DNA of 48,380 nucleotides from contig JBBHKE010000907.1 in assembly GCA_037447655.1 (NCBI GenBank), positions 64,001 to 112,380 on the forward strand, given 5' to 3'. The notes under the pieces were generated by a model. The model had not been told where the DNA came from, did not search any database, and saw nothing but the letters and a program-made list of their open reading frames with translations. Positions 21,497 to 32,416 of the stretch are shown piece after piece. The DNA comes from Zygnema cylindricum (taxonomy: Eukaryota; Streptophyta; Zygnematophyceae; Zygnematales; Zygnemataceae). Position 1 is the first letter of the stretch, and the number at the start of each line of letters is the position of its first letter. The translations under genes and the position numbers were made by a program.

Positions 21497-22233
21497 TGTT
21501 AGGATTTTGTACTAAGAACTCATTTAGCGACGAGACATTCTCGTAGCTAAAGTAGCGACGACCAGCGACGAAATAGTCTCGTCGCTAGATATTTGAAGTG
21601 ACGTAGAAGTTAGCGACGAATTAGTTTCGTCGCTGGATCTTTGAAGTGACGTAGAAATTTTTTGTTCGTTTTGTTTCACGCGAGTTCTAGTCGTACTATT
21701 GAAGTGACGTGGAAAATGTTTGGTCATTTCAGTTCACGTAAGTTCTAGTTGTACCGTGTGGTTCAAGTCGGTTCGTGGTTGACTTGTGTAGTCGTACCGT
21801 GTTGTTCAAGTCGGTTCGCAGTTGTCAGTCGGATGTTTTCACCACGTTGACTCTTACGCGTTTCTAATCGTGTACCGTGGTATTGTTACGTGACGTTTGA
21901 AGGAGTATATTGAGGCGTCGTGAGAGAGAGGCTTTTATCAATTTGGCGAGAGTTGATCCTCCTAGTAGGTTATGAAGGAGTTCAAGGAGTTGAGGGAGTT
22001 TGATAGCTTTGTAATGTTTCTTGAGGAGTTAGAGGAGGGTAGTGAAGAGTATCTTCTATTTCATTAAGTGGAGTTAGAAGTGAGAGTGTTTTGAGGGTGT
22101 GAGGAAATTATGTAAGAAAAGTTCTCCGTGGAATATATTGGCTTCCTTGGGGTAATCTTTCTCTTGTGTGTGTTTTATTCATTTATGCTTCCGCTGGCAT
22201 TTGCACTCAATGTTTTATTATTCAATCCTTTCA
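21497..22233 (+). repeat. 3' LTR of the non-autonomous element
   Basis: 737 bp, aligns full length with 17120-17856. Followed by the target duplication CAAGC at 22234-22238. Confidence 0.93.
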
Positions 22234-22238
22234 CAAGC

Positions 22239-22861
22239 GTCAATGTACTTCTTATACGGCCATAGTACGGCATGATCGTCCAATTGACGCCTGCCAATTT
22301 TTGAGACGTAGTTGCTCTCCCCACAATACGCGTTGTCCACTCATGGCTTGCCACGTGTCACCCACCAACATTAGCTCGCAAGCCGCCAGTTGTCCATTCC
22401 GGTGCGTCAACTCCACTATAAGTCGTCTGATTTGTAACTGACATTCAATTTCGTCCGTCAAAATGAAATGTCGTTTCGTTAATTCCGTACGGTCCGGTGT
22501 TTCGTGCAGTCTATTTCATTTCCATGTGGAGCCCATCCCGTAATCTGTTAAGTGAAACATGCCGCGTTGTCTAGGTATAAAAAGAAGTCAACCCTTATAG
22601 ATGTAACACTTCACTTAGACCTACCGGATAAGGCGGACGGCTATGCTCTACAGCTGTCATAACGTTGGACCTAGGATCAAATCCTTGTCTGACCGAGTAT
22701 CTTTTGCAATGGGTTGTAACCTTTTCTCCCTTAGCTTGTCTCCTTGTTTGCCTAAGGCAGCCATCGCTACCTGCTAGTCCTTGATGACTACGTCAAGTAT
22801 GAGGGTTGTAGGAAGACCATAAACTGACAAAGAGATAAAAGATAAAATACTTTTTTCAACA
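22239..22861 (-). mobile_element. Copia element 2, 3' LTR, part 2
   Basis: Continues the LTR broken at 17119, homologous to 27870-28505 of element 1 and ending TTTCAACA at 22861. The minus-strand start is thus TGTTGAAA, the usual copia LTR opening. On the plus strand an A/T-rich tract follows, where the PPT would be on the minus strand. Confidence 0.75.
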
Positions 22862-22978
22862 TTTTTTTTCTTTTATAATCTATTTTTTTCTTTAGTCCAC
22901 ACTTTCCCTACAAAATACAAATTTTGGAAAAGCAACCGGTTTAGTCATCATGTCTATTACCATCTCCCTATCTAGTTT

Positions 22979-24512
22979 CTATTCCAAACTAAATACTTTA
23001 TTCTCAACCTTCTCCTTTACAAAACTCAATCTGATATCGATATGTTTTGCTTTAAAGTGATACTTTAGGTTTGCTGCAATTGCAATTGCACCTTGATTAT
23101 CACAAAATATTTTTTGCACTCCATTTTTCATATACCCAAGTTCTTGAAGCAATGATTTCACCCACATCAATTCTTTCACAGCCGAACAAGTGGCCATATA
23201 CTCAGCCTCCATGGTGGACTGTACAACCAACTTTTGTTGCTTGCTACTCCAACAGCAAGCCCCATTTCCATTATACAACACCTACCCAGATGTACACCTC
23301 GTCATCAGAGCATTCCCATTTCCATTATACAACACCTACCCAGGTGTACACCTCCTCATCGGAGCATTCCTATAAATGGCATCACTCCAAGTGGTAATGC
23401 TAATATTATCCCCGCCCAAATGCAACCGCAAACCTCTTGTTCCTATCAAGTACCGCATGACTCTCTTGGTCGCTTACCAATCTTTAACCCTGGATCATTC
23501 AGAATCATATTTGATATTCCTACGGCCGTTGCTATATCATGACGGGTACAGTTCAAAAAATAGATCAAACTACCAACAACATGTCTGTATGCAATATTTT
23601 TCATGAACTTCCTTCCCTCTGGTCTAATCATCCAAGACCACAACTCCCCTTATGAGCTCCCCCCGTTTTCATTCTTTACATCCATTGGAGTCATATAACT
23701 ATTTTCTTTATCCATTTGAAATTTTTTAAACATGTTTCAGATTCCTCTTTTTGAGTTAGTCTAATTATTTCCTTCCCTTTATCCCTCTCCATGTGAATTC
23801 CAAAGATATATTTTGATTCCCTCAAATCGTTCATTTCAAATCTACTCTTTACATCTTTTTTCAATCCAGTAAGTTTCTCCATGGATTTACTTAAAACAAG
23901 CAAATCATCAACATAGATTGCAATGAAAAGTATACCTTCCTATTCCTTAAAGAGATAGATGGAATGATCCAAGCTAATTCACATATATCCGAAACTTGTC
24001 AAATGCTCGTCAAGCTTCTTATTTTATTGGCAAGGAGCCTACTTGAGTCCAAAAAGGGACTATATCAATCTGCACACTTTACTTTCTTCTCTTTTTTCCA
24101 CAAACCCTTCAAGCTGCCGCATGAAGTTCTCTTCCTCTAATTCTCCATGTAAGAAAGAGGTTTTGATGTCTATTTGGTGCACTTCCATATCTTCCGCTGC
24201 CGCCAGACTAAGTTTAATCCGGACGGAGGGAAATCTAACAACCGGAGCGAAGGTCTCCTAATAAGCGATTCATTTCTTCTAGGTGAACCCTTTGGCCACT
24301 ACTCTAGCCTTTTTTCGCTTGATGGTGTTTTCTTGGTTGAGTTTCAACTTGAACACCCACTTGCATCCAATCGTCTTTTTGTCCAAGGAACTGTCCACCA
24401 GCTCCCACGTGTTTGATTCTATAATAGAAGCCATCTCATCATTAATGGTTGTCATCCATCTACTCCATTTCTGACTATTTACTGTTTCGGAATATGTTTG
24501 AGGTTCACTCAA
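22979..24512 (-). pseudogene. Copia element 2 RT-RNase H, decayed
   Basis: Minus-strand fragments in order: RT start with WSRWMTTINDEMASI and GCKWVFKLKLN then ARVVAKGFT (24512-24279); RT middle in broken frames (24280-23905) with the IYVDD region near 23930-23910; connection (23903-23691) with RESKYIFGIHMERDKGKEII; 23643-23446 with RHVVGSLIYFLNCTRHDIA; RNase H end (23281-22979) with ACCWSSKQQKLVVQSTMEAE and FCDNQGAIAIAAN. At least four frame breaks. A 54-bp direct duplication around 23266-23345 (CCATTTCCATTATACAACAC repeated) splits the RNase H part. Confidence 0.85.
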
Positions 24513-24538
24513 ATGTGACTACTTAGTTACCTTGTTAT

Positions 24539-24950
24539 TCACTTATCTTTCTTAAAGTCTCTTGGTACATCTCCTCCCTCCTTCAAAATCCGAAGCCGGA
24601 ATGGAGGGTAATCTCTAATTTCTCCTAATGACTTCATCTTCTCCCCTATCCGTGGAATCCACCTCCGGTCGCTCATCATCCAATTCGGATCTTTCCTTGT
24701 TCTCTTCCTCGGTTTGAGCTGGAAATTGTGGCTCCAAGAGAGAGTCATTATTGGTCAATTTTTCCTCTTCATTTGCAAATTCTGGTTAAACCAAAGTTTG
24801 GTTAAAAGCATCTGAATCTAACTCACTCTCAGATTTAAATCTAATTCCGACCGGCTTAGTATATTTTAAAGGGAATAAATGACTTTCCTTCATCCATAAC
24901 TGTTGTTTTTAGAAAGCTTTAGTCCTCTTTATGCCTCAGCTGTGAGAGAG
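24539..24950 (-). pseudogene. Copia element 2, integrase-RT linker region
   Basis: Continues the pol frame between integrase and RT, with MDEGKSFIPF-like words that correspond to the VVFDE end of integrase in the family and an acidic spacer. Many stops. Confidence 0.55.
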
Positions 24951-24954
24951 AGTT

Positions 24955-25645
24955 GTTCATGACTTAAGCTATTTTTGGTTGAGTTCGGTTCAGTACTTAC
25001 CGAAATTAGTGTGACAGTGAAGTTGGGAGTTTACGGTTCATTCACACTTGGGACACGTGTCGTCACTTGGGAGAATGCGTGAGCATGTCCTCTGTGGACG
25101 TACGGAAATTCGGCAGGACCACTGGACTTTGTGAAGTCAATTCTACGGTGCCAAATCCTCTAATCGGACCGCTGACAGCCGCCGCCAACAAATAGTGACG
25201 AGGCGTTACTAGATCATTATCACTTTACGTTGTCTGAACTTCGGTGTAAATATATGTGATAGAATGTTAGATGTACGGCTGGAATGCCTCCGTACAACTT
25301 AGTGTAGTTTCGGTGTATAAAAGTAGGACTTAGTGAATTTGATTTTTAGGAACAAATGATATGAAAACTGTACACTCAGTTTAATTTAATTTCATTTATA
25401 CATATCTCACAGATTTGTGAGCGGAATTGATTGAAACTTTGTGTGTGTGTTCCTTTGTATGTTATCTACAGTGTGGCAAAATTTCAAGACGTTTAAAGCG
25501 TATATCTGAAAGTTATAGTCTATCAAGGTTGCTGTTCAGCCATCGGTATTTGTGGAAGCTTCCTCTCTTGATTTGTTCTACGATGACTACTGCTGCATCT
25601 TCTTCATCTTCAGTAGCAGCAGTTGTCTCGGAACAACAATAACTA
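24955..25645 (+). mobile_element. About 690-bp insertion in copia pol, LTR-like, with a short gag-like start
   Basis: Interrupts the minus-strand pol between the LGYDLRE integrase words and the KEDKSF segment. It starts TGTGAGAGAGAGTTG, has a TATA box (GTATAAAAG at about 25315), and ends with a plus-strand 19-codon ORF (MTTAASSSSSVAAVVSEQQ, 25582-25641) of the sort that starts copia gag proteins. It may be the LTR-plus-leader end of another retroelement. The target duplication was not found, so the borders are approximate. Confidence 0.4.
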
Positions 25646-25649
25646 CCAA

Positions 25650-26020
25650 GTGTTTTACTAGGATGTCATCTTCTTCCCTGAGATCATATCCAAGTAAGTA
25701 AACCAATTTTCCCCTTGCATCTAACTTCCAATCAGATTTTTTTGCGTTTTGACTAAAAAGTTGACTTTTGAACTCCTTTAAGTGTGAGATATTTGGTTTT
25801 CTCCCGATCCATCTTTCATAAGGAGTTTAGCCTTTCACTGCTGAAGTAACATCTCTATTCCAAAGAATATTAGCATTGTTCATAGCTTTCGCCCAAAATC
25901 GTTGTTTTATCTTTCAATCCATTAACATACTACGGACATTATCACTTAATGTCCGATTTAGTCTCTCGGCTACATTGTTTTGTTCCGGATTATTTGGAAC
26001 ACTCTTTTGGTGTTGAACCA
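25650..26020 (-). pseudogene. Copia element 2 integrase C-terminal part
   Basis: Reads NNVAERLNRTLSDNVRSMLM, then FWAKAMNNANILWNR, PYERWIGRKPNISHLKEF, and DWKLDARGKLVYLLGYDLRE. These match, word for word in order, the same integrase section of element 1 at 30400-30134. One stop lies between the second and third words. Confidence 0.8.
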
Positions 26021-26029
26021 AAGGAAAAG

Positions 26030-26653
26030 GAGATAGAGATAGAGAGGGGAGGATTTGTGAGGGGGTAGTGGAAAAACGTAGAGAGATGACAAAGAGAGCG
26101 CAGGGTGAAATGTCAATATGGAAAATAGTTGGTGAAAGAGGAGGTGGAGGAAGTGGTGAGTTTGAGGAGTGGAGCTTTGTTGAAAATGACGTCACGACTT
26201 AATATATCCAAGCGTTTGTTTGAGAGCCAAACTCGATAGGCTTTAGATTCTATCGAGTAACCAACTAGAACCCCAGATGTCACCTCACTCTGCCATTTCC
26301 CTACAAGCGTAAGGTTCTTAACCCAAGCTTTGAAGCCAAATACTTAGAGGTGAAAGACGTCTAGTTTGATGCCTGTCCATGCTTCATAAAGGGTCACACC
26401 TGAAAGGGCGGAATTGGAACGGAGTTTGCGTAGATTCTTGGCGGTGGTGAAAGATTTTGCCAAAAATGTGGTGGGCAGTTTTGTAGAGTGCAAAATAGAA
26501 CGTGCCATGTTGATGACGGTAAGGTTATACTTCTTCAAAACTCTATTTTGTTGTGGGGTATTTAGAACCTTTGGTTGGTGAATGATTCTGTGAGTGGTGA
26601 GAAAAATGGAAAATTTCGTGGAGAAGTTTTCCCCGCCGTTGTCAGTGTTGCTA
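26030..26653 (-). pseudogene. Integrase fragment from a different copia family
   Basis: Starts with the integrase motif TDNGGENFS, then IIHQPKVLNTPQQNRVLKKY (equivalent to the PQQNGVAERKN stretch), then VTLYEAWTG, a stop, KAWVKNL-type words, VLVGYS, and SRDVIFNKAP. It overlaps in function with the element 2 integrase next to it, so the two come from different families joined at about 26025. At 26653 it abuts a truncated LTR. Confidence 0.75.
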
Positions 26654-27495
26654 GGACTCCTTTGAGTCCGCAACAAAAAGAATCACTGAAAATGGTCAAC
26701 AGAGTTGATAGTTATAGTTGGCCAAAGTTAGAAATTTAAATAAGAGTGCTCTCAAAAAGAGGCGAATCCTACTAAAATATTCTAAGTCCTAAACCCCTCT
26801 CTAAACAGCCTTGTACAGAGGTACGGACCAATCATACGACTGTACTGTATAGAAGTACAAGTGTCGAAGTACTTTTTGTACGGTATTCGTACTACATGGC
26901 CAAAACATTGACATCTGTCACATCCGAATTAGTTATCGTGCTTTCGGAGATTGAGTAAACAAGTAAGATGTTGCCACGTGTCATTCAAAGTGGCAGCGTT
27001 CGAAAACCGCCAAAATGTTATTTTTGCAATACTGGCGCTTACAACGGCCGTCCGATTAGATTGCCTTTTAAAATTAGCCATTGAAATAAATGTTCGCAAC
27101 ATTTGTTTCGTGCGGTACTATAGTACGTAACATGTTATATGTTCTACTGTATATTTCATTAGTTAAACGAGATGTCCTACATGTACATGTTTGAATATCT
27201 ACCAAACCCTATATACCTTAGCACTAGTCCTAGAATTAACGGTCGAAGCTAATAGCTACAAGAGACTTGATTGACGAAAGGTACCATGATCAATTCTTGG
27301 GTCCGTCAAATCCTTTATTTAGTAAAACCTACCAAGTCTACTTCCTGTCTCTCTAGAGCGCATAGGCAGCCATGGCTCTGTCTCCTTATCCTGCCTTTAG
27401 TGCCTACAACAAGTGTAGGCACTTGGAGAACAGAGTTAGAGGCAAATTGCATTTGCCTTCTTCTATCCAAATTAAGACCTAGTAAATACACAAAT
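26654..27495 (-). mobile_element. Copia element 2, 5' LTR, truncated
   Basis: Homologous to 27630-28500 of element 1's LTR (GGACTCCTTTGAGTCC onward; GGCAGCCATGGCTCTG at about 27366). It lacks about the first 134 bp in plus-strand terms (the U5 side), together with gag and protease. It ends where element 1 is inserted at 27496; its last few bases continue at 33410-33416 (ATCAACA). Confidence 0.7.
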
Positions 27496-28505
27496 TGAAA
27501 TTATGTGCCCTCCATTGGACTACAAAATCGAGGAAGCCTCTAGATAGCTTTTAACTAACCCACTTCAAGCCACAACCACTGCTGCCCTAGAAGGAAAACT
27601 AACATTTTAACTACACATTTGTAAAACTTGGACTTCTTTGAGTCCGTAGCAAAAAAAGTCAATGAAAACGGCCAACCAGCCGATAAGTTAGGAGGTCGCA
27701 AAAATGCCAATTTATACAAAGCTACCAAAGGGAGAGGTGATTATCTAAAAAAATTGCTAAGTTGTACTTCCCTCTTACAACCCCTATCTACTACTGTACG
27801 ACCAAATCACATAATCGTAAAGTACAAAAAGGTACTTCGGCCAAAGTCATTTCTGTACTGCCTGTGTACGACAAGGCTGCTGAGTGGACGCGCATCAATT
27901 ATTCACTCGTTCGTACGCTCCCCAGAATTTCTACGACCAAATGTTATCTCTCCACGTGTCGCCAGGTCATGCCACGTCCATAAACGCCAAAGTGACCATT
28001 CCGAGATCTCGGCAGCGATGTATGCCATAGGATTAAAATCTGACATTGAATTGTAGTCGTCGAAACAAATGTCCAATTCATTTGTTTCTTGCAAAATGAC
28101 GTCCGCACTGAACTTTAACTATTTTAATGTTCATTCTTTCATATGTTTAGTTAATCAGTTTTAGGACTGTACACAAGTTTAAATAACTATCAAACCTTAT
28201 GCATCCTAACGGACTTCTACGACAGACTGGTTAGAGCTAACGGCTACGCCGTGCTTTGCTTGTCGGAGGTTCGAGTCATGCCGTACTCAACCTTTTGTTG
28301 AGAGTGACTTAAGTCACTCTTTATTCGTGCCTACGGAGCTGAGGCAGCCATGGCTCTATCCCTCTCTCTCTCTCCTTAAGTGACTACAACAAGTATGGGG
28401 GCAAGAGAGAAGGGATGGAGGCAAGCTGCCAGCAACTTTGTTTTTATCTTTTCCGCTAATCTATTTAGACCTAGAAAATACCATATAAATCTAATGATTT
28501 CAACA
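27496..28505 (-). repeat. 3' LTR of copia element 1
   Basis: 1010 bp, TGAAATTATG...TTTCAACA in plus orientation. Preceded on the minus strand by AAGGGGAG, a plausible polypurine tract (28506-28513). Contains GGTTAGAGC and GGTTCGAGTC about 45 bp apart (28236-28286), reminiscent of tRNA A and B boxes. Confidence 0.9.
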
Positions 28506-28885
28506 CTCCCCTTATTTTTTAGTCTAATTTAAACTTTTGTTTTAATCCACATTTTTCCCTACAATATTTTAACATGGGAGAGGGCACAAGTTTGGTCATC
28601 ATGTCAGCCACCATTTCTTCATCGGATTTATACACAAGATTTACAATTTTATTTTCAACCTTTTACCTCACGAAGTTCAATCTTATGTCCATGTGCTTAG
28701 CCTTGAAATGATGTTTAGGATTGGCTGTAATAGCAATGGCAGCTTGATTATCACAGAAAAGCCTCATGCACTCCCTCCTTCATATAACCCAATTCTTGCA
28801 ACAAGGATTTGACCCACATCAACTCTTTCACAGCCAAACAAAAGGCCATGTACTCATCCTCCATAGTAGACTGAGCAACCACCTT

Positions 28886-29470
28886 TTATTGCTTGCTACT
28901 CCAATAACAAGCACCTTGCACAACATACAACACATACCCAAAAGTACATCTTCTCATAGGTGCATCCCCATAAATGGCATCACTCCAAGTAGTGATATCA
29001 ATATGCTCCTCTCCCAAATGCAACCATAGCTCTCTGGTTCCTACCAGATATCTCGTGACTCCTTTGGCTGCCTCCCAATCTTTCTTCCTAAGATCGTTAA
29101 GACTCCTACAGAGGACTCTTATTGCTACCGCTATGTCTAGCCTCGTACAGTTCATAAAGTAGATCAAACTTCCTACGACCTATCTAGAAGGAATACACTT
29201 CATAAACTCTCTCTCCTCTGGATTTATCTGATCATCTAAGATTATCACTCCTCCTTCTACACTCCCATCACTTACTTTCTTCAAGTCCAGGGGAGTGGTA
29301 CAACTGTTTGCATTTTCCATCTGGAATTTCTCAAACATATTTTTTATTGCTTCTTTTTGAGTAAATCTAAAAATCCTCTTCCCCCTATCTCTCTCTATTT
29401 AGATCCCCAAAATATATCATGCCTCCCCAAAATCCTTCATATCAAATCTGCTTCTAAGATCTTTCTTTAA
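28886..29470 (-). pseudogene. Copia element 1 RNase H and connection
   Basis: Minus-strand words YFMNCTRLDIAVAIRVLCR, AAKGVTRYLVGTRELWLHL, TTWSDAIYGDAP, and ACYWSSKQ, followed after a stop by STMEDEYMA-like words below 28886. The active-site DxxYGD region is present. Preceded by IFRFTQKEAIKNMFEKFQ-type words around 29390-29320. Confidence 0.8.
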
Positions 29471-29496
29471 CGTATTGATCTTTTCCAAAGATTTAC

Positions 29497-29946
29497 TCAA
29501 CACAAGCAGATCATCCACATGAATTGCAATAAAAATGACACCATTCTCATCTCAAACATAGAGATAGAATAGTCATAGCTGATTCGGATATATCCTAAAC
29601 CGGTGAGAAACTCATCTAGTTTCTTTTTCCACTGTCCAAGTGTTTGCTTCAGTCCATATAAGGACTTTATGAGCCTACAGACTTTGCTCTCTTCTCCTTC
29701 CTCCACAAATCCCTCTGGTTGCCTGATGAAAATTTCCTCCTCTAACTCACCATTTAGAAAGGCATTTTTAATATCCATCTGGTGTATTTCCATGTCTTCC
29801 GCTGTTGCCAGACTGAGGAGAATCCTTACTGATGGGAACGGAACAACTAGAGCAAAAGTCTCCTCATAGTCAATCCCCTTCTTTTGGGTGAACCCGTTTG
29901 CTACCAATCCAACCTTAAATCTCTCAATGGTATTATCTGGGCTCAA
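29497..29946 (-). pseudogene. Copia element 1 reverse transcriptase
   Basis: 149-codon open stretch with the conserved copia RT opening: VGLVANGFTQKKGIDYEETF, MEIHQMDIKNAFLNGELEEE, IFIRQPEGFVEEG, and VCRLIKSLYGLKQ. The frame is lost just before the YVDD motif: the 149-codon frame ends FMWMICLC, whereas the next frame reads IHVDDLLV around 29525-29505. So a single-base shift precedes the catalytic Asp pair. Confidence 0.9.
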
Positions 29947-30133
29947 TTTAGTTTAAACACCCATTTACAACCAATTGGTTTTTCTGTCCGGGGGACAGTC
30001 CGCTAATTACCAAGTATTTACTTCCATGATAGATGCCACCTCATCATTTATCGCACTAATCCATCTTTCTTTCTTCAAACTGTAAAAAACCCTAGACTTT
30101 ATACCCTTTGACATCCTCATCATATCCTACAAA

Positions 30134-30652
30134 TTATCCAGGTTTTCTCTTAGCATCTAGTTTCCAGTTTTTTTTATCCGTATCAAGACTGTAAACTTGG
30201 CTACCGAAAACTTTAAGGTGAGAGATATCTGGTTTCCTTCCCACCCATCTCACATAAGGTTTCATTCCCTTTACAGCTGAGGTAAGGACTCTATTCTTAA
30301 TGTAGTTGGCACAATTCATGGCTTCTGCCCAAAATCTGTTTCTTATTTTCTTATCGGCCAACATACTGCATGCGCGATCTCTTATTGTTCCGTTTAACCT
30401 CTCAGCTGCCCAATTTTGTTCCGGGTTATACGGTAAGGGATTTTGGTGTTAAACTCCCTCATCTCTCTCGTATTCCTCAAACAAGTTAGAGGTATATTCC
30501 CCCTTATTATCACTCTTTATTCTCTTAATGGGGGTTTCATGCAACTTCTCACTCCAGGCTTTATATTCTTTGAAGTAAATTGATGTTTCAAAATTTGTTT
30601 TTAGGATGTAGACTCTAGAGTATCTAGACCCGTCATCGCTTATTGTCAACAT
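30134..30652 (-). pseudogene. Copia element 1 integrase core and C-terminal part
   Basis: Two open pieces. 30652-30449 has DDGSRYSRVYILK (first catalytic Asp region), SEKLHETPIKRIKSDNKGEY (second Asp), and NLFEEY. 30364-30134 has FWAEAMNCANYIKNR, PYVRWVGRKPDISHLKVFGS, and KKNWKLDAK. Between them AERLNGTIRDRACSML is visible in another frame, so one frameshift separates the pieces. Confidence 0.85.
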
Positions 30653-30658
30653 AAACCT

Positions 30659-30991
30659 CTATCCTCCAACCGAAGGTACTTTTGCAGGTCTCCAGATATA
30701 TGTGTGGACCAGATCTAGTACTTTTTCACCTCTATATGTGGCGACTTTGGGAAAGGGGAGTCTGTGACCCTTACCTTGAGCACAGCCACTACAATCATCC
30801 ATCATTTCATTATCCCCAATCTGAATGCCTTCTACTACCACAAGCTTTTTCATTTCCCTCATCCTCTCGAAATGCACATGCCCCAATTGTTTATGCCAAA
30901 TCATCAACTTAGGAACACCAACATAGTAAGCATTTTTCTTTTCATTACTCAGGTTAAGCCTAAACATTCCTTGGCTACCCTTATCTTCCAT
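30659..30991 (-). pseudogene. Copia element 1 GAG-pre-integrase zinc domain
   Basis: Open stretch with MIWHKQLGHVHFERMREM and DDCSGCAQGKGHRLPFP, giving the H-x3-H and C-x2-C ligands of the integrase N-terminal zinc fold. Followed by VLDLVHTYIWRPAKVPSVGG, the usual entry to the integrase core. Confidence 0.9.
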
Positions 30992-31000
30992 GAAGTAAAC

Positions 31001-31758
31001 TTAATCCCCATACTTAGTTGTAAAGACTCCCTTTCTAGTGAAGGTATCAAACTCTTTGTCATCTAACATAAACACAGAGGCAAGATTTTTACTCAGCTGA
31101 GGATTGAAGAGTACATTTGAGAAGGTGAGTATGGAAGTCTTTCCTTCCACTAAGACTTTCATATCTACCAATCCCACTAGATCTGTTGTAACTACTCTCC
31201 CATCCCCATACTCTATCTCTATAATGGGGATTTTTCTTGGCTTAGTAAAGAGATGCTTATCTCGACACATATGCATAGATGCACCTAAGTCGATAATCCA
31301 CCCTTTTTGTGGAGCTTCGCGAATTGCTCGGAGAGCACACTTTTGTTTTCGAGGGATCTCCTTCTCCTCCAAACTCTCGTCAAGAAGAAGCTCCCCATCC
31401 TCCTCCTCAGATGACTCGTCCTGTGTTTCTCCTTTCACCTTTGTGACCACAAGTGCCTTTTTCTTCCCTCTAGAAGAACCCCCTCCACGGTTCACTATGA
31501 GCCTCGGCTGTAACAGCTTGACACAATCTGCGATAAATTGTCCCGACTTTTTGAAAAAATGACAAAGACCCTTTGGTGGCCTTGGTCCTCCAAACTGATC
31601 TCTTTCCCATTTGTATGGTTTCTTCGGGTCCTTCCCCCATCAGTCCCCTCCGCAGCTAGAGCTTGAATGCCCTTTCCTCCCCTCCTAATCTCTATTGTGT
31701 TTTCCTTCACATGTATCATCCGGACCACTGTATTCCACTTCCATGAACTATCAGTCAT
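31001..31758 (-). pseudogene. Copia element 1 protease region and gag zinc-knuckle remnant
   Basis: The protease motif reads GWIIDLGASMHMCRDKHLF. The family has D-S/T-G-A, so the Leu in second place would remove the catalytic-site neighbour. Then ILTFSNVLFNPQLSKNLASV, as in copia proteases. Upstream (31758-31495) the frame breaks and only fragments of the basic C-terminal gag remain (CHFFKKSGQF resembles a damaged knuckle). An acidic linker (ESSEEEDGELLLDESLEEKE) precedes the protease. Confidence 0.8.
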
Positions 31759-31947
31759 TTCCTGTACTCACTACATTAAGTTCTTGAACTCGTCTGGTAA
31801 TTTTATGACGAGAGTGTTAAATTTATTTTTCATTGTACTTGTCCATCCAGCACTTTCCATCTTCATATACAAACAAAAAAGATCATTACAATAATCTAAT
31901 ATATTTCCTCATGTGTAATAGCAACTCACTTGCTTTTGCTCAGCCAA

Positions 31948-32415
31948 CTATAGCTCTTTAATAGTACCACCTCTATATATCTCCACTAAACTCACCCACA
32001 ACTCCTCGGCCTTGTAAATGTGAAGGTGAGGGGTGGCCAAAGCTTGAGTGAGGTACCTTAGAATGAAGTTCTTGGCAGCCAAGTTTACGTCTTCCCACAT
32101 TTGAGTATAGTTCTTCGCGGTCTTCACGGCCGCCGCTCCTGGTACCGTGGCAATTGGAGTGAGGGGTTTCTTTTTCCCTTTCTCACTTTCCGACACACTA
32201 CTGTCCCCATCATTTGCCTCCTTCGCTGAGGCAATCACTACTGCATGAAACCTTACTCCTCCAAATCCTGGTGGAGTTCCCTAGAATGGACGTTTCACTT
32301 GTCCACTGATGATACCCCGATAACGTTTTTCGCACAAAGCCCCCATCATCATGGATTCCCAATAGATGAACCCATAACCATTGAAGGTGGGCACTCTAGA
32401 GGGTGGGCCCCTAAC
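31948..32415 (-). pseudogene. Copia element 1 gag
   Basis: Starts close to the LTR with FNGYGFIYWESMM (the FNGxNYxxW opening of copia gag). After a stop near 32280 it continues IASAKEANDGDSSVSESEKG, MWEDVNLAAKNFILRYLTQA, and AEELWVSLVEIY, with helix-rich gag spacing. No clear ATG remains upstream of FNG, and I do not see a Met-type primer site between it and the LTR. Confidence 0.75.
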
Positions 32416-32416
32416 T

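Larger units (their letters stand above)
17120..22233 (+). mobile_element. Complete non-autonomous LTR retrotransposon (LARD-like), TSD CAAGC
   Basis: Two 737-bp LTRs (17120-17856 and 21497-22233) begin TGTTAGG and end CTTTCA. CAAGC flanks both sides (17115-17119 and 22234-22238). A Met-type primer-binding site follows LTR 1 and a polypurine tract precedes LTR 2. By eye the LTRs differ at about 15 positions (about 2%), so the insertion is fairly young. The 3.6 kb interior has no gag, protease, integrase or RT, only short GAAGAC-rich frames, so mobilisation must depend on another element. Its primer-binding site is identical to that of the gypsy fragment at the window start, a possible helper lineage. 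It inserted inside the 3' LTR of copia element 2. Confidence 0.93.
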
